Source: Hymenopellis radicata
Lineage: Eukaryota; Basidiomycota; Agaricomycetes; Agaricales; Physalacriaceae
Assembly: GCA_015501595.1 (NCBI GenBank)
Contig: JADNRX010000180.1
Location: 1 to 64,000, forward strand
Reading direction: 5' to 3'
Length of the DNA stretch: 64,000 nt
Shown here: in pieces, positions 41,563-53,316 of the stretch
Layout of the letters: the number at the start of each line of letters is the position of its first letter
Position numbering within the stretch: position 1 is the first letter of the stretch
Made by a program: the position numbers and the translations under genes
The notes under the pieces: generated by a model
What the model was told of the DNA's origin: nothing
Database searches by the model: none
The model's input: only the letters and a program-made list of their open reading frames with translations

Positions 41563-43812
41563 CTATGAAGGTTGGTGCGCAATATCCTCTCGCCCATCGG
41601 TCTCATCTTCCTCGCTGTCGTCGGCATCCTCTTCATCACTGCTCTCCTCTGAACCATCCTGAGGCTCCCCGTCTGATTCAGACTGAGATGCACCTGAATC
41701 CTCATCCTCTCCAGAGTCATCCTCCTCTTCCTGATAGAACTGATCCAAATTCTTTTTCCATGGCGCCGCCTGTTCGACCTTCTGCGGGACACTCGCCACG
41801 ACGCGTTGCTGCGACGCCGACGAACTGGAGATCGCAGTAACCGGCGGCGACACCACCCGCGCAACATCGTCTTCCGAATCTCTCAACACACTCTCAACAC
41901 CGTTCTCTAACCAATCTGGAAGTATTGGCTCGTCGATTGAACGTTTTCCCGTGATTGCGCTCCAGGTACCAATAGTCGCGTTCACTAGGACAGAAATGAG
42001 CGACGGATCGAAGCATACAAATGATTCCTTTACCAGGTTCGTCAGGCTCGACCACATTCTTCTTTCCTTGGAATAAAACCATCTTGACCTGCTCCCTTCG
42101 TAAAACCACTCCTTCACGTTCATCACTGTCCGGAGTAGGATCCAGCCCTGCAAGGAGACCCACTAACATCCTCGCACGATCCCTCACATCCCAATCGACA
42201 TCGTACCGGGCCATCTGCAGGACATACTTTGTCAACTGATCTATCCTCTGATCCGTCGACAGAACGGTTAGCTTCGCCGCCATCGTCAAGACCTGGAGCT
42301 TCACTATGCCTTTCTCCTCCTTGAAACTCTTGGCCATGCGTCTTAAAACATCGGGCACGTAACTTGCCAGTCCGTCTACCGCAGATGAGCCCTCCGCGTA
42401 CTGACCCGTAAGCCATACCACTGTAGCTCGGGCACTTGGGTCATGGATTGTATCGAGACGGCCAGCGAGACGCTCCACTGTAGCAGCCGGGACGAGGTTT
42501 TTAAGTACAACCACCGCCTGATCATTCCCGTGGTCTACCATCCCAAGCAGCGCGTTGACACATTGTTCCGCACACTCTGGCACTCGCACGGCGCAGCGGC
42601 CGATTTCATGAACAGCTTCCTGCTCGACGAGCTCGCGTAGAATGCCGGCGTGATTGTCGAAGTTGAGGATGGCCAGGAGAAGGCGGAGTTTGGTAGCTTT
42701 CGTGTCGGGTATATCGCCGTAGGAGATTAGGAAGTGAGTAAAGTGGGAGGAGAATAGGGATGGCGTGGACGCGAGTATGTACGAGAGAACGATGCGCTCT
42801 AGTTCCGGGGACATGTGCAATATGCGGAGAAGGGGATCGACGATTTTCGGGTGGAAAGATGGTGGCCCGACATAGTATACGACGCGCACTGCAGCTATAA
42901 CGACCTAATCATCGTAAAGGATTGAATCAAAGGAGAATATGTATAGGCACATACCGCCGGATTTCGACTGTAGAATAACGGTTCCGTTGAAGTCAGAAGT
43001 AAATGGACATCCTTGTCAATCTCTTCGTCCTCTTTCGGTCGCGGGAGCATTGTCCGTGCATATCTCAAGAGCAGATTGAGCAGATCACCCTGCCCCCACT
43101 CGTCTACATCAACCAGGGTCTTGCATAAGCGCCGATAGTGCTTGTGCAGCAGATCGAGACGCGTCGGACAGACCGCTTCGAACGCGACGGCAACACTCCC
43201 GATGCTAAGCGGCGACCGATCCTTCCACATCGGCGTGATGACCTCCATCAGGCTCTCCTGCAGGCCGGCATCCATCTGGAAGCATTTCGGAATAGCCAGC
43301 GCCGCGACCTTGCGGACGTACGGGCTGATATCGGCGGCGCACTTTTTGATGGCGAGCAGGACGATGTTGGCAATCATGGGCACCTTTATGCCGCTGAGCA
43401 CGCGGAGGGCCATGGCGCGTATGAGCGGATTGGGATCCGCGAGGTCCTTCTGGAAGGTGTTGATGGAGAGCAGGGCGAGGTCGGGCTCCTGCTCGGCGTA
43501 GCGCAGGAGGAAGATGTAGACGAGCTTGCGGAGCTCGAGGTTGTTGGAGGCGACGTTCTTGACGACGGGCGCAAAGTAGTCGGACATGTTGCGGCCCTTG
43601 GAGGTGAGCGCGATGAGGACCTTCATCGCCGCGAGCTTGTCGCGGTCGCTGCTCGAGTCGAGCTGTTTCCGGATGTGCTTTGTTTTGTCGTCAGAGACAT
43701 CGTAGTAGTTGTTCCGCGTGAGGTCCCTCGTGTGCTCTGAGAACGATTCCTGCAGTCGCATGCCCAGGCGCGACACATTTTCCGTGACCGAGCTCAGATA
43801 CTCGCCGGACAT
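41563..43812 (-). CDS. APL6: AP-3 adaptor complex subunit beta
   Basis: Three exons: 42955-43812, 42034-42904 and 41563-41984, giving 716 aa. It is a large adaptin N-terminal domain of HEAT-like helices: DKLAAMKVLIALTSKGRNMS, ELRKLVYIFLLRYAEQEPDL, DPNPLIRAMALRVLSGI, SPYVRKVAALAIPK, GDLLNLLLRYAR and RVVYYVGP in order. The C-terminal hinge has LPDWLENG followed by an acidic Ser/Glu/Asp-rich tail (EEEDDSGEDEDSGASQSESD), as usual for AP-3 beta. The complex sorts cargo from the Golgi/endosome to the vacuole. The AP-3 rather than AP-1/2 assignment rests on the N-terminus and the acidic tail. The gene looks intact. Confidence 0.93.
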
Positions 43813-44111
43813 GGTGGCAGGTCGTAGACGTCATCTTTCAGGGTCCGCCTTTGGTGACTTGGTTCAAAAAGTTCAGCTCAACCATGTATGAATCCTGTTC
43901 GACCAACAATCCTCTCCGTTGAAGGTCTTTAATGCAGTCTGACGCAATGCATTTCCGTTTGGACTCTTGCCCTCATTGACTTGTTGAGTAATACTAATAG
44001 GCTTTCAAACGGCAATACATTTTTAGCATTTTGAGTCGACCAAACTACTTATCAAAATACAGGATCACAGCTAATAATGTACATTTTTTCTTCTTCTCGA
44101 TGTCCGAACAC

Positions 44112-45371
44112 TTAATTCATCGTCAGTCCTCCGTTTATCGCGATCTAGAAGGATCATTTCGTCAGTGCAACGCCACTTCGAAGAGAAGGTTGTACCGTTT
44201 GTCCTAAACATGGCACAAGAATAAGTTCTTATCGGTGTGAAATAGACGGAAATCTTACCCGTCATAAAGTCACAATCGTTGGAAGCGAGCATACTAACGA
44301 CTCGAGCGATATCCTGGCCAACCGCGGCTTTCTTGGGAAGAGGAGTGCGACTCGCGACCTACGAAATATCAGCGCATGTCGTGCACCGGGACAAGGAAAG
44401 GTTGCTCACGAGTTCTTGGATCCCACCGGTCTTGAGGTTCGGCTGGTTGCTAAGCCTTTGCAAGGCGGACTCGTCTGAGCTGTAGTGTCAGTACGCGAAG
44501 GTTCAAGTCCCACAATACACCCAACTCAGTTTATCAGACTCGAGCAGGCCGTCTAAGAGTACATGAAATTAGGTATGAAGGTTGCTAGGATCATAGCTTA
44601 CTCGAATAAGCATTGACGGTAATGTTGTCCTTGCCGAGCTCCAACGCTAATGTGCGTCAGCGAACGCTATGAATTTGGTGGCATTACACATTACCTGCCG
44701 TCTGCATCAACCCACGCACGGCGAAGGACGACGCGTTCTGAGCAGCCATGTTGGGCAAGAGGCCTTGACGAACTAGTTCAAAAAAAAGAAAATCTTCAAA
44801 CGATGATACCTACCCTCCAGCTGGAAGACCCAGCGCCGCCAATGATTCTGCCACCGCGGCCTTGCCTGATCATCTGTTGACCGGTATACTTCAAGATCAG
44901 GAACATGCTCCTAGCATTCATCGCGATGGAATTGTCGAAATCCTGGATGGACGCTACACACGTGTGTGGTCAGCCCAAAGTGGGGGCAAAATCTGAAAGA
45001 AGACGCGTACTCTCCGCAATGGGGGCAATAGTCGGAGCAACAGCGACATTAGCGACCATCTATTTGTGTCAGGCGCAAGTAAGCCGGCATGAGGCGTTCG
45101 GACGTACAATATCCACCCCGCCAAGGTCTTGCACGACGCTGTTGATCAGTCTCTTGATATCCTCTTCCCTCGACGGGTCGGCAAGGTAGGAGCGGCATTG
45201 GACGCCCTTCGATTCGATTTCGCGTTGGAGCTGAGACAGCCTGGACTGCTCAGAGGCGACGTCGGAGATGGCTATGTTGCACCCATCTTCGGCGAGACGA
45301 AGAGCGCACGAGCGGCCGATGATTCCTTGGGTGGAGCGTGTGATGATGGCGGTGCGTCGGTTCTGAGACAT
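44112..45371 (-). CDS. degenerate short-chain dehydrogenase/reductase, paralog 1
   Basis: SDR fold with eroded motifs. The first exon (45108-45371) encodes RTAIITRSTQGIIGRSCALR, where TGxxxGIG is expected: the first Gly is Arg and an extra residue is inserted. LGGVDI-MVANVAVAPT stands where NNAG is expected, then QQMIRQGRGGRIIGG. The active-site stretch reads NMAAQNASSFAVRG, so the YxxxK Tyr and Lys are Gln and Ser. The end is typical: LELGKDNITVNAYS, then DFMTG-QT-IAINGGLTMN. The join after GSSS is out of phase by one base, next to a CC that would need a third C. Other joins are good. The stop is at 44112-44114. An NAD(P)-dependent reaction looks impossible by the usual mechanism. Confidence 0.75.
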
Positions 45372-46154
45372 GGTGAGTTGAGGAGTGAGTTTTACTGTTC
45401 TTTCGAGCGTTTATGTATTCGAGTCGTGGGTAATAGACAAGTCGAGAATTCGGGCGATTGAAGTGGTCGACAAAGCGGCTGGGAAAGACGCATTGACATA
45501 GCGCCACTCATGGAAAAGCTGGTCATTCGGCGCCTCTGGGAGCCCCAGAAGACATGAAGGACCGAAGAATTCTTGGAATCACGTCCAGGCCTAGTCACAG
45601 ATTTAGAATGGCTAGGTTTTAGTATAGATACGAGCATCAGGAAAGCTGAAGCTGAGTTCCCAATTATTGTTGCAGAGATATGGTCCCAAAGCGCCAGTCG
45701 TCAGCAAGATAGAGGAGCTGCTTATGCCACGATATAACTGTTACAGTATGTCAAACGATAAAGTGTCCAACGTTCAACCATTGCTGCGGGGCATTCTGAG
45801 TGGTCGTCGGAGGTATTTGTCTCTGGAACTCCAAGTCGTTGAGTACGCGGTTGAGATGTACGAGAAACGGCGGCACAGGATCAAGCCCTGGGATAGTGTA
45901 CCCACTCAGTCCAGACATTGAATAGCACACTACCAGACTATGAGAGTACTGTGCGAATACAAGGCACAAGCTTGAAGGAAGAGACCCCAAAGTCGTCGCG
46001 GACTTTGCCATCGGAGTTTGAACAGGGTGAACTCAATTCAGCCACTGCCTTCTTGTCCACAACAACATTTTTTTTGGGTGAGTGATATCTCTCGTCGCCG
46101 ATTTACTCGCTAAACACTCCTTCAGTCACCTTCTGACTCATTCACACATCCAAA
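45372..46154. other. divergent intergenic region upstream of RPS20
   Basis: Contains the promoters of SDR paralog 1 and RPS20. A minus-strand frame at 45751-46011 has an internal start (MSGLSGYTIPGLDPVP) and could be a small protein, but there is no recognised family. Confidence 0.4.
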
Positions 46155-46682
46155 ATGAGTTACGTCGCCAAAGGAGAGAAAGAATACGACGCAACCGGTG
46201 CTCCCGTCCCGGCTGCCAAAACCCACAAAATCCGTATCACCTTGACGAGCAGCAACGTCAAGAACTTGGAAAAGTGTACGCTTTTTGTTACTAATTTTGT
46301 TGCGTTTCTGACGACGATTGCAGTCTCTGGCGATCTCATCAACAGGGCCAAGGACAAGCAGCTCCGTGTCAAGGGACCCGTTCGTCTCCCCACCAAGGTC
46401 CTCAAGATCACCACCCGTAAGACTGTAAGCAGTCGCTTTCTGCCGAGCATTACCCACGCTGACGCCTCATCTAGCCTTGTGGTGAAGGTTCCAAGACCTG
46501 GGATCGGTACGAGCTCAAGGTGCACAAGCGCCTCATCGATCTCCACTCTTCCAGCGAGATTGTCAAGCAGATCGTACGTCTGCTGATCCTTCTGTGTGAC
46601 TTGTTCTCATGTCTATCTTGGACAGACCAGTATCAGCTTGGAGCCTGGTGTCGAGGTCGAGGTCACCATCCTCGGCGGTTAA
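46155..46682 (+). CDS. RPS20: 40S ribosomal protein S20 (uS10)
   Basis: Four exons: 46155-46275, 46324-46424, 46475-46573 and 46626-46682, giving 125 aa. The protein has the invariant [75 protein letters not shown] and the terminal [14 protein letters not shown]. It is a small-subunit head protein near the decoding site. The last exon and flank are duplicated at 48.25 kb upstream of SDR paralog 3. Confidence 0.98.
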
Positions 46683-46927
46683 CTTACGCGCTGTCGCTGT
46701 CTCTTATGCTTTCAATACATTGCTTATGCTGCCATGAACTCTCGTTGCGGATTCAATGCGTCGAACTCCTCAATGCCTACCCACGAACGTCGGCCGTTCT
46801 GAGAAAAGAGGCCGTTTAATTTGGTGAGAAGGAGGGTGTCTCGCGTCATCAGGCTTTACCGTTCCTCTATCATTGGAAGCCAATACACCTATAACCCTCT
46901 GACCTTTAGCAAGCTTCACCACACAGA

Positions 46928-48177
46928 ATGCGCCAAGGAACCGCCGTTATCAAGCGCTGCACGCAAAGTAGTATGGGTCGGGCCATCGCCTTGCAACTCG
47001 CGAGCGACGGGTTTGACATGGCCCTCGCAGAGGACTCAACCCAGCAAGCTGAGTTAGCTCCCTCGAGTACGAGATCAAATCGAAGGGGGTGCGATGTCGT
47101 TCCTATTTCTGTGATGCGGCCAAGGAAGACGAAATCAAGCGCCTGATCGAAGATGTAGTAACGGATTTTGGCGGAATAGACGTTGTATGTTGCTCATCTT
47201 TGGCTGCGAGGAGTCTCTTTAACGTTGTTCTAGATGGTAGCCAATAATCTGGTCATGCCGACAGTGGGTCCGTTGGTTGATAGTACGTCTCGAGATCTCC
47301 AGTAGAGAGTCATATATCATAGCAGCACAGTCTCTGCCGATGAATGGGATTACGCGTTCCGTGTGACGGCGCGCTTTGATTTCATCTCCTTGAAGTACGC
47401 CGCCAGCAAATGATCAAACAAGGACGTGGCGGGAGGTTCATCTGCGGTAATACTATCATGGCTTTGGATGGAGGTATGCCCGGTCTCTCCTACGCAACGC
47501 GACAAGTACTCAACGATTTTCAGGTTTCTTGCACAATGCAGCAGCTATAACCCCGGCAGCGTTCGCCATCCGTGGACAAGCGGCTGGTCAGTATTACTAC
47601 ATACTACCATTTGGTTTCTTAGTATCTCACGGACGTGCTCCGCAGCACTCGAACTCGGGCCCCACAATATCACAGTCAACTCCTACGCCTGCGGTAAGTG
47701 TTCAATAACAACGGTTCCGTAAATATACCATTGAACATTATTATCTGCAGGTCCACCTCCAGAGGAAGAAATTGAAGGCGCGTCACAAGATCCAACAAGG
47801 CTGACATTTACATCTAACGCAAAAATACCAGGGGCGAGGACGATGGATCGAATATCGAACACCTCGTTGAAAGATGTTCGGGAAATGGTAACCAGCTCAA
47901 GTCTAAACGTGTTAGGCGCTATTGACGAAGTGTAGTTTGATAGTCGTGTAGTCATTCCCAAAAAGCGGTTCCTAGGCCAGGATATTGCTCAAGTCGTGTC
48001 GCTTCTGGCGTCGAAGGATTCCGACTTTATGACAGGTAATGTCGTGCGTATCAGCGGAGCATTTCTTCTGACTTGTCGCATGATACTGCAGGTCAAACAG
48101 TACGCTCTTAATCGTCATTAGCCGTATTCTTGCCTGACCTCTTACAGATTGCCATCAGTGGCGGAATGGTGATGTGA
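46928..48177 (+). pseudogene. degenerate SDR, paralog 2, with two one-base deletions
   Basis: Same family and exon layout as paralog 3 (48613-49864), with about 80 per cent or better visible identity. It starts MRQGTAVIKRCTQSSMGRAI and ends GQT-IAISGGMVM. The catalytic stretch is NAAAITPAAFAIRG, so YxxxK is Ile and Ala. Two single-base deletions relative to paralog 3 break the frame: at the CCC 47060-47062 and after GCCGCC at 47404. Both would be cured by one more C. It is therefore either a young pseudogene or an intact gene hit by homopolymer errors. All splice sites are conserved. Confidence 0.75.
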
Positions 48178-48261
48178 TGAAGTATGATTTCGTCGTTTGT
48201 ATATCACAGTGTACAACAATCTCCAAAGCTTTATTCTCTTGTGCGACATGTCTATCTTTGA

Positions 48262-48321
48262 TAGACTAGTATCAGCTTGGAGCCTGGGTGTCGAGGTCAA
48301 GGTCACGATCCTCGGCGGTTG
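48262..48321 (+). pseudogene. duplicated last exon of RPS20 (relic)
   Basis: The text from the intron end through SISLEPG and up to ILGG plus a stop is a near copy of 46626-46682, but with one inserted G and several substitutions. Upstream exons are absent. It marks the left end of a tandem duplication that carried the following SDR gene. Confidence 0.9.
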
Positions 48322-48612
48322 ATTTACGCGCTATCTATCTCTTATCCTTCCAACACACCAGTGCTAAGTTTGCTGCTGTCAATGTCTCTGCGAATTCAGT
48401 ACGTCATTCACTTCAATATGTCCCCACCCCCGCCCCGAATGCCGTTCGTGCTGATACGCCACCGGAAAATTAAGGAGCCGTTGATTTAGTGAACGAATTC
48501 TTTGAGGGTGTCTCGCGTCAGCAGGCCTCTACTGCTCATCTATCATTAGAGCCACTAGTGCTTCACAGATAGTATAAACCCTCTGAAGTTCTATCACCAT
48601 CGACGCTTCAGA

Positions 48613-49864
48613 ATGCGCCAAGGAACAGCCGTTATCAAGCGTTGCACCCAAAGCAGCTTCGGTCGCGCCGTCGCCCTTCAACTGGGGAATGACGGGTTCG
48701 ACATCGCCCTCGCAGAGGACGCATCCCAGGAAACCCAGTTAGCCTCCCTGAAAGACGAGATCGAGTTGAAGGGGGTACGATGTCGTTCTTACTTCTGTGA
48801 TGCGGCGAAGGAAGACGAAATCAAGCAACTGATCGAGGATGTGGTGGCGGATTTTGGCGGTATAGATGTCGTACGTCGCTCAACTCTTTAACTTCGAGGG
48901 TCATATCTGAAATTGTTGTACTCCAGGTGGTAGCCAATAATCTCGTCGTGCCTACAGTTGCCCCTTTACTTGGCAGTATGTCTCAATTTCTCTAGCAAAG
49001 TTCTGAATCTCAGCAGAATAGCCTCTGTCGATGAGTGGGATGACACGTTCCGTGTGACGGCGCGATTTGCTTTCGTCTGCTTCAAGTACGCCGCCCAACA
49101 GATGATTAAGCAAGGGCGTGGCGGAAGGCTCATCTGCGTGAACACTATCATGGGCTTAGATGGAGGTATATTATCTCATCCCTACGCCACGATCGGTCAA
49201 TGATTTTCAGGTTTCCTGCACAACATGTCCGCTGTAACCTCAGCATCCTTTGCTATCCGTGGACTCGTACAAGCGGCTGGTCAGTCACATTGCCATTGCG
49301 TTTCTTAGACTATTACGGAGGCATTCGTCAGCACTCGAACTGGGTCCCCACAACATCACCGTGAACTCTTACGCATGTGGTAAGTGTTCAATGACAGCAG
49401 TTATTATCTGTCAACATAACATCTATTTCTAGGTCCAGCTCCACAGGAAGAAATGACAGGCAGGCAATTAGGTTCAAGAACGCTGACATGTACACCTAAC
49501 ACAAAAATACCAGGAGCGAGTGCCATCAATCGTCTGGCAGGCATTGAGACCTCGAGAGATATCAGGGAGATGGTAAACGCTCTAGTCCGGATGCTCTAGT
49601 CGTTACTGACAAAGTATAGCTTGATAACCGTGTACATCTGCCCAGGAAGCGCATGAACGGCCGGGATGTTGCTCAAGTCGTATCGCTTCTCGCCTCAAAG
49701 GAGGCCGACTTTATAACAGGTATCGTCGCGCGCACCAACCTCAGCATTTCTTCTGACTTGTCGCGTCATATTGTAGGTCAAACCGTATGCTCCTTCTCTT
49801 CATGAGTCGTATTTTGCTTGACCATTCGTAGATTGCCATCAGCGGCGGAATGGTGATGCAGTGA
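48613..49864 (+). CDS. degenerate short-chain dehydrogenase/reductase, paralog 3, intact frame
   Basis: Nine exons: 48613-48870, 48927-48975, 49022-49165, 49211-49279, 49332-49379, 49433-49572, 49620-49719, 49777-49784 (8 nt) and 49832-49864. They give 282 aa in phase. SDR landmarks are present but altered: TAVIKRCTQSSFGRAVALQL instead of TGxxxGIG, VVANNLVVPT instead of NNAG, GGRLICVNTIMG where the catalytic Ser would be, and NMSAVTSASFAIRG where YxxxK would be (Val and Ser). Structural parts are kept: QQMIKQGRGGRL, ALELGPHNITVNSY, VVSLLASKEADFITG and AISGGMVMQ. An extra segment of about 30 residues precedes the C-terminal helix. A non-catalytic or scaffold role is inference. Confidence 0.85.
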
Positions 49865-50217
49865 TAGCAGTTTTTTTTGTTTATTTACCGAGTCGCTTTT
49901 GTATCACGTTCAAGAACAACAATCTACAGACTTTTACAGTAAAGGCGCATATCACGGTGAATGGGTTGAGGCACAAAGATCAGAGAGCATCACAATCGGA
50001 ATGATTATCCGACGTGATGTTTAGAGTAACAAGCGCTAACAGCCGTTATTTTCAGCTCGCTAACAGGACTACCGTGAATGTCCCTATTGGGGCATTGTGA
50101 ATAAACTTCTTCTGAAAACGGGAAAGCAAGTTCAAGTTGACAAGTAGGCTAAGTGTTGCAGGAGAGGGAGCAACTTGGATACACGTATTCATCTCTTGCG
50201 CCTTGTGTTTATACCTT
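49865..50217. other. convergent 3' region
   Basis: Between SDR paralog 3 and the carboxylesterase stop. Nothing is recognised. Confidence 0.5.
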
Positions 50218-52520
50218 TTATTGCGCTGTTTCCGCACCAACGCTCTCCCAGAACCTGCCGAATTTCAGTGCGAATATCAAACAGGATCGAGTCCCAACGT
50301 ACTGGCATCGTTCTAGTACAGAAGCAAACGTAGTCACGCGTTTTACCGCTGGCTCGAAGCTCTCTGTTCTATTGAACACGACTTCAACTCTGCTCCCAGT
50401 GTTGTACGGCACCCAGTCCGGTAGGATGGTTGGCTCGAAAGTGTCATTGGGATCCAAAGTCTTGGCAAATGCTGAGAAGGGCTCTGAGAACGCTTTGATG
50501 AACGCTGTGTTGTTGAACGCTGGGGTACCGACACTAGCAAAGGTAGGTAGGGTAGGAACTGGGAGCAGTAGAAATGCTTACGAGGTGAAATAATACGGAA
50601 CGTCGTCGCCGTGGCCTCCAGGCGGTATCGCGAATTCGCCCTGTGTATTAGGTTCAGTTTCTTCGAAATTTAATCATAAGAAGGCTTACTTTGAAAGCGC
50701 GTCCTTCAAATGCTGCGAGGAGGTAGTACGTAGGGCATACAAGGATGGCTGATACGGGATTGAGATACACGTATTACTGAGAAAGCTGATCCACTTACAT
50801 TCTGCCACGATAGTCGTAACTTGCTCAATGGGAGTACCTAGTCCAACGTAGAGATCGACTGCATTGTCAATGCTGTCATTCTTCAAGAACGGAAAGAGAT
50901 TCCTGAGGTACTCAGACACGACGACAGTATCTGGGGTGGTCGCGTTGACTACCACAGCTCCTTCATTAGAGTTTGTTACCGACATTAGCCGTGCCTACAC
51001 AAGATGCTCAGTGACTTCAATCCAACAAAGGAAATGGAAACCGTATCACCCCATTAGTGCGGCCTTCCTTCAAAGCGACTGTCGCTCTCTGTTTGATGAG
51101 GTCGCCATCGACTACGGGAAAGAAGGTGGCCCTCAAAAAGCCTGCTAGATTTATGTCGTTGTTGACAGTTTCGAGGACGTCGGTGTCCACGTTGCGCAGA
51201 CAAGCTAGCGTGTTGTCACTGGCAGAACAGCTAGACGGCCGGAAGATTAATCGCAATGAAGGATCAGAGATGACGACTTGACTTGCTTCGTCTTTTCCAC
51301 AACCATCCCGTACAATGCCTGATTGTGGGCTTTTCAGTTGGACCATGACATCCGCTCAGGACGTGCATACCTCAGGAACGGTGTCGTTGTAGAAGTACTG
51401 GGATGGTAAGAATGTCGAACTTGTGATAGCGCCTCTGAATAGAGGCGGAGACGTGTTTCCGTTATCTGCGATGACATGTTGAAGGACGGAGCCGGCACCT
51501 GACAGTTTGTCAGGCTAATGTGAGAAGCTCGTTTTCAGTACACAAACCCGCCGATTCACCCCAGATAGTGACTCTTTTCGCATCGCCGCCGAAGTGGTTG
51601 ATCTATGGAGGAAAGATATGAATGCAGTGTCCAAAGCTTGACACACGACAGATGGCGTACATGGGTTTGAACCCACTCCAACGCGAAACGTTGATCCACT
51701 AAAACACAATAAGATACACTGTCATCGAGCCAACAAACCGTGGAATGCTGTACTTACACAGACCGACATTCAAGGCACCGTCCCTTTTAGTAGCTTCCCC
51801 GGCGAGGAATCCAAACAAGCCCAACCTATACTGAATGACAACCACGACTACAGCATTCCCTGATTCCTTGATAAGATCATTGCCGTTGTACGCGTCCACC
51901 CCCGGGGCAGCGACGGTGCCACCGCTAACGTATCTGAGGATCATTGAGCAACTACTCACACAATCGTATGCCATGTCGCGTACGCGCCACCGTGGATCCA
52001 GACTATGACCGGTAAGAGTTGCGAAGGCCTTGTGTAATCACGAATATCGCCGGGAGTGTAAACACTATTGTCAGTCAAACCGTTGAGAAAACATTCTCAG
52101 CCAATCATTATCTTGGACGCTTACTTGAGGAACAAGCAATCCTCGGAATCAACCAACACCGGGGGATACCTTCTGACGGGGCGCCCGCTTGCAGACAACG
52201 AGGTGGAGGAACAGTGGCATTGGTGATGCCTGGTGAAAATTCCGGGGCTCGTGGGGTCCTCCATCTGAGCGGACCTGGGAGAGATCAGACTTGCGACATG
52301 CGCGATGGATCGGAGTGACGCTACCTAGAGGCGGAGTGGCAAATCGAATACCGAGAAATTCTGTACTGTTGGTAACCCTTTGATTGAGTAGTCCTCTATA
52401 AGTCGCGTAGCCGAGGTCGACGACAGGCGGGTGGTCCTGTCCGTGCGCAAGGAAGACAAAACAGCAAGTTGCAAGAAGTATTGACCAAAGGAGCATGACA
52501 ACAACGGGGAGTATTCGCAT
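50218..52520 (-). CDS. secreted type-B carboxylesterase/lipase, probable frameshifts
   Basis: Starts with a signal peptide (MRILPVVVMLLWSILLATCC). Family landmarks follow in order: STEFLGIRFATPPLG, LRWRTPRAPE, SEDCLFL-NVYTP, the oxyanion [57 protein letters not shown] with the nucleophile Ser in GESAG, and later GHGDDVPYYF with the catalytic His in GHGDD. It ends FNNTAFIKAFSEPF and LERCQYVG. About ten introns. The frame breaks after PSEGIP at the five-C run (plus GGGGG 52161-52165), cured by one more C. The join before FNNTAF (about 50535) is also one base off. The enzyme hydrolyses carboxylic esters outside the cell. Substrate is unknown. Confidence 0.85.
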
Positions 52521-53316
52521 TGTTCGCGTGCATTGTAACTTATATATCGTCCTGGGGTACGAGTCAGGTGAATGGTTGATCCTGCAGCTGGGAGCTTTGT
52601 CCGTTCGAAACCCCATCGACCGCATGAGAAGAGCTGGAGTAACACCGTGACCAAGCCGCACGAGTCATCCACGGGGCATAGAGAACCCGGGAAAGCAACA
52701 GTTCTGACCCACTGGATAAGTATCTCAGCACGACGTTGATGTCGGTTGCGCTCCGAAAGCGGTGTTCTTCCCACGACGGTGAGCTGCAGCCTATGAGCGC
52801 TGTATAAAGAGATGAAGGACTATTACATAGCGCGCCAAGAAAAGGCTAGACCGAAGCTAGACTTCCGTTTAACATAAAACATTGCCAGGAGCGAGAACCA
52901 TGGATCGACTTGGAGACATGAAGAGCTCAAGCGATGTCAGGGATATGTTAGCTGAGCATGTTAGGCGCTACTGACGATGTGTAGTTCGATAAACGTGTAG
53001 TCCTTCCCAAAAAGCGGCTTGTAGGCCAGCGCCTTGCCATCGATACCGAATACGGGGATGAGGCTCCCAATCTTTCCGTCGGAATACAAATCACAGTAAA
53101 AATCTGGAAGCCATAGGACGCCATGAGACACAACAAGCCGGAAAATCCTCAGAACGCGTTAACAACCACCCCTTTCGACGAGGTTGAGAGCAGGGAGTCC
53201 GTTGTGTACCCATGTGGGCGACCTTATCTCGGTGCCTGAAAGGGAACAATTAGCTGACCATGTGCTATCAATATCAACAAAACCGACTTGGACACGTCTT
53301 TCCTTCCTCCACCACC
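52521..53316. other. intergenic with an SDR relic
   Basis: Divergent promoters of the esterase and the 4-TM gene. The only recognisable content is the SDR relic listed separately. Confidence 0.5.
52880..53035 (+). pseudogene. relic of the degenerate SDR family, late exons only
   Basis: About 155 bp align to 47830-47985 in SDR paralog 2: CCAGGAGCGAGAACCATGG, the intron with TTAGGCGCTA and GTGTAG, and CCCAAAAAGCGGCTTGTAGG. Upstream and downstream exons are gone. It shows that a fourth copy once stood here, 4 kb from the cluster. Confidence 0.85.

Noticed and set aside
43138..43740. Long open frame on the plus strand
   Set aside because: It is the antisense shadow of AP-3 beta, whose minus-strand protein has clear adaptin repeats.
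44480..44530. T-loop-like GGTTCAAGTCC suggesting a tRNA
   Set aside because: The flanking T-stem does not pair and no D-arm or acceptor stem fits. The text is inside an SDR paralog 1 intron.
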